From an uncultured Corynebacterium sp. (GTDB lineage Bacteria > Actinomycetota > Actinomycetes > Mycobacteriales > Mycobacteriaceae), in assembly GCA_946220775.1 (NCBI GenBank), contig CAMIFC010000040.1:1-13772 (forward strand): a DNA stretch of 13,772 nt. Reading direction: 5' to 3'. This document shows, one piece after another, positions 6,191 through 10,665 of the stretch. Position numbers and translations under genes: made by a program. The notes under the pieces were generated by a model. That model had not been told where the DNA came from. It ran no database searches and saw only the letters and a list, made by a program, of their open reading frames with translations. Position 1 is the first letter of the stretch. Each line of letters opens with the position of its first letter.

Positions 6191-6963
6191 GACTGCGCGC
6201 CCGCCAGCCGCACCGCGTCCTGACTAGCGCCCGCCGGGAGCGTATTCGCGATTTCTCGGACTCCATCGGGCGTCGCAAAGTATGTCACCGCACCGACACC
6301 ACGGGGCGTGCGGTAAGTGATCTTCACGGTGCTGCCGTTGAGGCGTTGCACAGCTGTGACCTCCTGCATCAGTAAAGGTTGCGGCGAATTCACCGGGTCT
6401 CCATTCAAGTAAAATAACACCCCTTCACGTGGCCCTTGGTAGTCGCCGCGGATCTCAATCCAACTGAGGTGCGTGCACGGGTCGAAGCGATTGTCCTTCA
6501 CCGTGTAGTGAAATGCCCCACCACCAGCAATCGGCAGTTGCGCAGAATTCAACGGGGGCGCGACGCGGTTACGGCAGTTGTATCCAACGTCTTTCTTTTT
6601 TGGGACGTCAGCCTGTCTCCCCTGAGCTTCTTCCGATTCCTGATGCCCTGCTGGTGGAGCTGGTGAAGGTGGCGGGGGTGGTGCTGCGGGTTCTTCTGGT
6701 GCAGCGTCCTGGTGGTCTTGGTTGCCTACGGTGGGCTCAGGTTCCGCCGGTTTTGGGTGATCTTTAGTGGGGGAGGGGGAATGTGGAGACGTGGATTCGC
6801 CGGATGCACGATTCTCGCTCGAGGCGGCGGTTGTGCTGTGGTTCTGTTTGTGTTCTTGACCTGTGGGTTCGTCATTATCACTGGAACACGAGGCTATTCC
6901 CAAAGCCAATGCGGACGCCATGGCGAGTGCACACACTCGACGAACTTGGGGGTGCATGGCCAC
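6187..6963 (-). CDS. LppP/LprE-like lipoprotein
   Basis: The protein has a short basic n-region (HPQVRR), a hydrophobic core and a lipobox GIASC, so it should be exported, lipidated on Cys26 and anchored at the outer face of the membrane. A Pro/Glu/Ser-rich, probably disordered linker of about 100 residues follows. The C-terminal domain (about residues 128-258) shows YNCRN and NRFDPCTHLSWIEI, with two cysteines likely to pair, and a later VKITYR strand. This pattern matches the LppP/LprE lipoprotein family of mycobacteria and corynebacteria, whose function is unknown. GTG 6963 was chosen because AAAGGA stands 6 nt before it. ATG 6978 (no Shine-Dalgarno) and ATG 6957 are alternatives. Its stop overlaps the esterase start, so the two proteins probably act together at the cell surface. 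Confidence 0.82.
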   Translation of the reverse strand: MAMHPQVRRVCALAMASALALGIASCSSDNDEPTGQEHKQNHSTTAASSENRASGESTSPHSPSPTKDHPKPAEPEPTVGNQDHQDAAPEEPAAPPPPPSPAPPAGHQESEEAQGRQADVPKKKDVGYNCRNRVAPPLNSAQLPIAGGGAFHYTVKDNRFDPCTHLSWIEIRGDYQGPREGVLFYLNGDPVNSPQPLLMQEVTAVQRLNGSTVKITYRTPRGVGAVTYFATPDGVREIANTLPAGASQDAVRLAGAQS

Positions 6964-7012
6964 AATGAGTCCTTTCATCCGTTACTGGCACTATCAGAAT
7001 TGGTTAATAGCC

Positions 7013-7040
7013 AGTGTATTACTTGCTACGGGCATGTAAA
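7013..7040 (-). promoter_or_regulatory. Candidate promoter of the lipoprotein-esterase operon
   Basis: On the minus strand TTTACA (7035-7040) and TACACT (7013-7018) are 16 nt apart. The start would be near 7006, leaving a leader of about 40 nt. An inverted repeat ACTGGC (6984-6989) / GCCAGT (7010-7015) spans the -10 element and the leader and could be an operator. Confidence 0.5.
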
Positions 7041-7066
7041 CCAGCTCGATGGCTTGTTCTAACGTA

Positions 7067-7095
7067 TTGGGGCTGTCCGCAGGCTACTTTATGAT
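7067..7095 (+). promoter_or_regulatory. Promoter for the GYQ-repeat membrane protein (leaderless mRNA)
   Basis: TTGGGG (7067-7072) and TATGAT (7090-7095) are separated by exactly 17 nt. The -10 element ends 8 nt before the ATG at 7104, so transcription should start on or within a few bases of the start codon. There is no room for, and no sign of, a Shine-Dalgarno sequence. Confidence 0.7.
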
Positions 7096-7103
7096 CTATA
7101 AGC

Positions 7104-7955
7104 ATGAAGAACCCACAGGGTGAGCCACAGCCACCACAGTATCGCCGCCAACCCGATCCGAGTCACCAGCCGGATCAGGGCAAATGGGGGCGTCCATCGC
7201 AATCCGGCTACCAGAATCCACCATCCGGTTACCAGAACTCGCCATCCGGCTATCAGGACCAACGAGGCGGTTATCAGGCCTCGCAAGGCGGCTATCAGAA
7301 TCCGCAAGGTGGTTATCAGGGACCGCCATCAGGATTCCAGCGGCCACCATCTGGCTATCAGGCGCCACCGCCGGGTGGCGGTCCAGATGATTTCAATGAT
7401 GAGCAGGAAGACGAGCCACGCCAGGGCACGTCTGTACTCGTCATTGTGCTTGTGATCCTGGCCGTCTTGGCTGTCGCTGCATTCGCAGCGTTCGTGTACT
7501 TCGGGTCGAACCGGGATGATTCCCAATCCGGCGGCAGTTCTAACCCAGCCACGACGAGTGCGCAGAGGACGGAGGATAGCGGGGTGGCGTCCGAAAAAAC
7601 GGCAGATGAACCGACGGAGACGGACGAGGAAACGGAGGCGCCGGAGGGCGAGGAACGGCCAGAGCATCCGAGGCTTCCGGGGAACGCGGAAGCGGTGAAT
7701 GACGCGGCGAAGAATGATGAACCGGCGGGTAACCTCAATAGTGTGTGGAAATCGGGGCCGACCTCCGATGAATTCGCGCTAGATGTGCGTGACGCGTACG
7801 TCGACGCCTACCTGGATGGCGAACCGGATCAATTCGACCACGACGTGGAGGTCCGTTCCAGGGTGACCGGCCAGAGTTACCCGATGACGTGTCGGGATAA
7901 TGGCAAGTATGTGCACTGTACTGGTGGGAATGATGCGAATGTTTACATCGCGTAA
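7104..7955 (+). CDS. Single-pass membrane protein with N-terminal GYQ heptad repeats
   Basis: The 283-residue protein has no cleavable signal peptide. Residues 1-105 are Pro/Gln/Gly-rich and contain eight tandem heptads (SGYQNPP-like, residues 34-89). One membrane segment lies at about 109-133, followed by an acidic Thr/Glu/Asp-rich linker (about 135-190). A small C-terminal domain (about 195-283) has Cys263 and Cys272 in MTCRDNGKYVHC, probably a disulfide. The likely topology is repeats inside and the Cys domain outside (inference). Repetitive N-tails of this type occur in actinobacterial envelope and division proteins, but I do not recognise the family. The gene is probably translated from a leaderless mRNA. 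Its end overlaps the start of the next lipoprotein gene, so the two form an operon. Confidence 0.85.
   Translation: MKNPQGEPQPPQYRRQPDPSHQPDQGKWGRPSQSGYQNPPSGYQNSPSGYQDQRGGYQASQGGYQNPQGGYQGPPSGFQRPPSGYQAPPPGGGPDDFNDEQEDEPRQGTSVLVIVLVILAVLAVAAFAAFVYFGSNRDDSQSGGSSNPATTSAQRTEDSGVASEKTADEPTETDEETEAPEGEERPEHPRLPGNAEAVNDAAKNDEPAGNLNSVWKSGPTSDEFALDVRDAYVDAYLDGEPDQFDHDVEVRSRVTGQSYPMTCRDNGKYVHCTGGNDANVYIA
7203..7370 (+). repeat. Eight 21-bp in-frame repeats encoding [S/G]GYQxxx heptads
   Basis: The units encode SGYQNPP, SGYQNSP, SGYQDQR, GGYQASQ, GGYQNPQ, GGYQGPP, SGFQRPP and SGYQAPP without interruption. The Gly-Tyr/Phe-Gln core is invariant apart from one Phe. The last three positions vary, and codons differ between units, so the array is not a very recent expansion. 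Confidence 0.9.
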
Positions 7956-9090
7956 TAGCTCCGCGGCCGGCGCTGAGCACGATAAGGCCAAGCTGAGCAG
8001 CAGTGGTAAGGCAGCGGTGACTCTGGTGACTGTGAGTGCGCTCGGGCTCGGTGGATGCACCATCCCCACGGACCGGGGTAACAGCCCGGATCAAGCCGAA
8101 ACTTCCACCAAAGAGGTGCGACCAACTGCGACAGAACAACCCACAACGAAAGAAGCTGAAGAAAGCGACGCCTATAAAGCACGTCAGCAGCTCACCGATG
8201 TCGTGGAGCGGGTGGAGAAGTCGACCCACTCCAAAATCGGCGTAGCGGTAGGCGTGCAGAACGGCGATCGCAAGGGGTCACGCTCGAAAGTCGACGACGG
8301 ATCCGGTGGGCTGTCGATTATCAACGTGGCGGGCTCATTGGCATTCGACCCATCTCCGGCCTGGTCAACCATTAAGGTTCCGCTCGCGATCGCTGCGCTG
8401 CGGAAGTTCCCAGACGATCCGGAAGTTCGGGACGCCGCGCGGATTGCCATCACCCAATCAGACAACCAGGCCGCTGATGACCTGTGGCGCAGATTGGGTG
8501 GGGGACTGAACGCCGCGGAGGCCATTCGAGATGTCCTGTGGCAGGCGAGCGATCCGCAAACCACTGTGCAGGCAGAAGCCACGCGCCCAGGGCTGAGCCC
8601 TTATGGGCAGACGTGGTGGGGTTTGGAAGCTCAAGCCCGGTTCGCCGGGGCGCTGGCCATGGCGACGCCAGGCGGTAAGAGCGGTCGTTCGGGTGGCAAA
8701 TCGAGTACGGGTTCGGGTCAAGGTGGGGGCATTCGCGCCCATGCCGATGATGCGGGGGCGGGGAAGAAGCAGCTGGAGCAGTCCTATCCCCACGGGTGGA
8801 AGCGTTCCAAGCTGAAACGGGACGCCGCTGTCGACGCGGTGATTGCGGCCATGGACAACATCAGTCCCGAGCAGTCATATGGCTTGGGGCAGTTGAAAGG
8901 TACCAAGTTCAAAGGAGGTTGGGGTCCAGACGAAGAAGGTGACTACGAGGTCCGGCAGTTTGGCTTCACCCCGAATAAGGTGCCTATTGCGGTGATCGCG
9001 AAGCCAATTGACGGTACCTACGAGTCCGGGCAAGAAGCGCTGAACGAGCTCGTGAAGGAACTCGTGCGGGAAGGGCTCATCCGCGAGTAG
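7939..9090 (+). CDS. Beta-lactamase-fold (class A-like) serine hydrolase lipoprotein
   Basis: ATG 7939 was chosen because GGTGGGA lies about 9 nt upstream and it gives a clean signal peptide; in-frame ATGs at 7900, 7909, 7930 and 7933 are alternatives. The gene overlaps the upstream stop by 17 nt. The lipobox LGLGGC puts the lipidated Cys at residue 40. A Thr/Glu/Lys-rich linker leads to a class A beta-lactamase-like domain with SxxK (STIK, Ser143/Lys146) and SDN (174-176). The third motif is degenerate (KGGWG at 325-329 instead of KTG), and no ExxLN general-base motif is visible. A Gly/Ser/Lys-rich insert (about 245-277) interrupts the domain. Secreted lipoproteins of this kind occur in mycobacteria and corynebacteria without proven beta-lactamase activity. 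A cell-wall peptide or ester substrate, or a binding role, is more likely than drug resistance. Confidence 0.82.
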   Translation: MFTSRNSSAAGAEHDKAKLSSSGKAAVTLVTVSALGLGGCTIPTDRGNSPDQAETSTKEVRPTATEQPTTKEAEESDAYKARQQLTDVVERVEKSTHSKIGVAVGVQNGDRKGSRSKVDDGSGGLSIINVAGSLAFDPSPAWSTIKVPLAIAALRKFPDDPEVRDAARIAITQSDNQAADDLWRRLGGGLNAAEAIRDVLWQASDPQTTVQAEATRPGLSPYGQTWWGLEAQARFAGALAMATPGGKSGRSGGKSSTGSGQGGGIRAHADDAGAGKKQLEQSYPHGWKRSKLKRDAAVDAVIAAMDNISPEQSYGLGQLKGTKFKGGWGPDEEGDYEVRQFGFTPNKVPIAVIAKPIDGTYESGQEALNELVKELVREGLIRE

Positions 9091-9188
9091 GGGAGGCGAG
9101 CAGCGGTCGCTGGCGCCGTGTGCGGGCGCCGACCTGCCCCACCGGCCCTAGCTCAAGGGCTGTCGGCCCGCGAGCCCGGGCGCCGACC
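9091..9188. other. Convergent intergenic region with GC-rich hairpins, possible bidirectional terminator
   Basis: This 98-bp gap lies between two converging genes. GGCGCC pairs with a second GGCGCC across a 7-nt loop (about 9112-9130), and a second stem pairs 9143-9149 with 9156-9162. An 11-bp direct repeat GGGCGCCGACC occurs at 9124-9134 and 9178-9188. No T tract follows either stem, so the terminator call rests mostly on position. Confidence 0.45.
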
Positions 9189-10064
9189 CTAGTCGCCGAA
9201 AGCCGCCCACAGCTCGTCGTTAAACTCCTGCCACAACGGCTTGGCCCAGCTACCGAACGGCTTATCAGTGAGAACCACCGCCGCTCGCTGGGTTTCCGGA
9301 TGCACCCACAAGAAGGTGCCGGCCTGGCCGAAATGCCCGGCAACATCTCCCGGCATCGACGGCGCGACCCAGTGGGGTTTCTTTTCCCCGTGAATCTCGA
9401 AACCCAAGCCCCACGGGCATGGGTTGAACCGGCCATAACCAGGCACAATGCCCGCCAGATCAGCGTATTGCACGCTCAGAGCTTCAGCCACCGTTTGCGG
9501 AGCCAACAGCTGCGGGCGCAAAAACTCCCCAGCCAACGTGGCCATCGCCGCCGTCGACGCACTAAACCCGTGCCCCGCCGAGCCCTCCACAACGATCTGA
9601 ATACCCAGCGGCTGGCAAATCCCCATGTCGATGTACTCGGCAAAGCCCATGTCGGCTTCACGCTCAATCAAGTCAGCGAGCACCTCGTAGCCCGCAGAGG
9701 AATAAATCCGCCGTTCCCGCGCCGCCCGTTGCGGCTCACGCTTTTGAAACGCGATGCCCGACGCGTGCGCGAGCAATTCCCGCACCGTTGGCGGGGTGTC
9801 GAACTCCGGAACCAAATCGGCCGGCACAGCGTCATCGAGCTCGAAAGCGCCCTCTTCGATCGCCATCAAAGTGGCATAGGCCGTGACCAGCTTGGATACA
9901 CTGGCAAGCGCGAAAGTCCGGTCCACATCACCCGACGTGACCTGCCGATCGCCATCTAGAACAACCGCGGCGGCGTGATCCACCGGCCAATCCTGGATCT
10001 GCGTGAGAACGTTCTTGATTGTCGTGTCGCCCGTGGTGTGTCCTGCTGCGTTGTTGTCCGCCAC
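9189..10064 (-). CDS. Cytoplasmic class C beta-lactamase-family serine hydrolase
   Basis: The 291-residue protein starts at GTG 10064 and has no signal peptide or membrane segment, so it should act in the cytoplasm. It belongs to the beta-lactamase/esterase family PF00144. The catalytic SxxK is at Ser55-Val-Ser-Lys58. The YxN motif is changed to YSS (121-123) in IYSSAGYEVL. A late GHFGQAG (243-249) sits at the HxG/KTG position. Members include esterases (EstB type), D-amino peptidases and the acyltransferase LovD, which takes acyl groups from a carrier protein. The gene begins 21 nt after the acyl carrier protein gene and is surely cotranscribed with it, which makes an acyl-ACP or acyl-ester substrate an attractive inference. 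At 291 residues it is shorter than typical AmpC enzymes (about 360-390). Confidence 0.88.
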   Translation of the reverse strand: MADNNAAGHTTGDTTIKNVLTQIQDWPVDHAAAVVLDGDRQVTSGDVDRTFALASVSKLVTAYATLMAIEEGAFELDDAVPADLVPEFDTPPTVRELLAHASGIAFQKREPQRAARERRIYSSAGYEVLADLIEREADMGFAEYIDMGICQPLGIQIVVEGSAGHGFSASTAAMATLAGEFLRPQLLAPQTVAEALSVQYADLAGIVPGYGRFNPCPWGLGFEIHGEKKPHWVAPSMPGDVAGHFGQAGTFLWVHPETQRAAVVLTDKPFGSWAKPLWQEFNDELWAAFGD

Positions 10065-10085
10065 GAAGTGCTCGCCGCCTGCTTT

Positions 10086-10493
10086 CTACTTGTCTGTTTG
10101 GTTCTTTTCGATGAACGCCGCCAGGTCCTTCACCGTCGTCTTGCCGGCAAGGTCCTCTTCTTCAATTCGGACGCCAAACCGGTCCTCCGCCTGCACCGCA
10201 ATATCGATCTTGGATAGCGAGTCGACGTTCAGGTCGGAATCGAAACGGCTCTTTGGGGTGATTTCTTCGAGTGGCAACCCGGTGGCGTCCTCAATGATGC
10301 GGGAGAGGACGGACAGTACGTCCTGGGGTTTGCCGGACTGCCCTGCACTGTCGTCGTTGGACTTGCTGGAGCCGGTGTCGTCGGCATTCCGGTCTTGCTT
10401 GGAGCCGGTTGACCCGCCGAGTGCGGCGGCCAGCTTAGCCTTGGCGTCCTCTGGAAGGGAGGAGCCGGTGGAATCAGTATTGTTCTCAGACAT
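10086..10493 (-). CDS. acpM: AcpM-like acyl carrier protein with long N-terminal extension
   Basis: Acyl carrier proteins hold growing or finished acyl chains on a 4'-phosphopantetheine arm. The C-terminal 80 residues (about 56-135) are a standard carrier domain with the attachment motif DSL at 91-93 (Ser92) followed by helix II (SKIDIAVQAEDRFGV). About 55 extra residues at the N-terminus are rich in Ser, Asp, Asn, Gly and Gln. Total length is 135 aa, against about 80 in E. coli and 115 in mycobacterial AcpM, where the extra part is C-terminal. ATG 10493 was chosen because AAAGGA lies 5 nt upstream; longer in-frame starts lack homology and run through repeats. In mycobacteria acpM lies in the aceE-fabD-acpM-kasA region. 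Here aceE is still the upstream neighbour, but no fabD or kas gene is present. Confidence 0.88.
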   Translation of the reverse strand: MSENNTDSTGSSLPEDAKAKLAAALGGSTGSKQDRNADDTGSSKSNDDSAGQSGKPQDVLSVLSRIIEDATGLPLEEITPKSRFDSDLNVDSLSKIDIAVQAEDRFGVRIEEEDLAGKTTVKDLAAFIEKNQTDK

Positions 10494-10498
10494 TGGCA

Positions 10499-10504
10499 TC
10501 CTTT
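10499..10504 (-). promoter_or_regulatory. Shine-Dalgarno sequence deciding the acpM start
   Basis: AAAGGA on the minus strand lies 5 nt before ATG 10493. It fixes the start to MSENNTDS and rules out the 65-residue upstream extension of the same open frame. Confidence 0.75.
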
Positions 10505-10543
10505 GAAGTGCAGGGAAGTGCGATCTTGTTTTAGCTAGCTTAG

Positions 10544-10582
10544 CAATCGACCACAGGCTCAGTGCGAACCCACGGTCGATTG
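10544..10582. repeat. 9-bp inverted repeat in the aceE-acpM gap
   Basis: CAATCGACC (10544-10552) and GGTCGATTG (10574-10582) are perfect complements separated by 21 nt. On the minus strand the second arm is followed by CTAAGCTAGCTAAAACA, so the structure could be a weak terminator for aceE or an operator near an acpM promoter. I cannot define that promoter with confidence. Confidence 0.55.
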
Positions 10583-10588
10583 TGCACC

Positions 10589-10654
10589 GGTCGGCGCTTG
10601 AAACCGGAACGGTCGGCGTTCGAGGCCGGACCGGTGGGCGATCAGGGGAGCGCC
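10589..10654. repeat. Three tandem 22-bp units in the aceE-acpM gap
   Basis: The units are 10589-10610, 10611-10632 and 10633-10654. Units 1 and 2 share GGTCGGCG at the start and CCGGA near the end; unit 3 (GGTGGGCGATCAGG) is degenerate. They begin 11 bp after the aceE stop codon and end close to the inverted repeat, filling most of the 172-bp gap. Confidence 0.65.
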
Positions 10655-10665
10655 GGGCGTTGCGG

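Noticed and set aside
9120..9959. 279-residue plus-strand frame opposite the SxxK hydrolase
   Set aside because: It is a shadow of a real gene with catalytic motifs on the other strand, and its composition is Arg-rich without any motif.
7939..10064. Beta-lactam resistance genes
   Set aside because: One protein lacks the general base and the KTG motif. The other is cytoplasmic and short, with an altered YxN motif. Neither looks like a working resistance enzyme.
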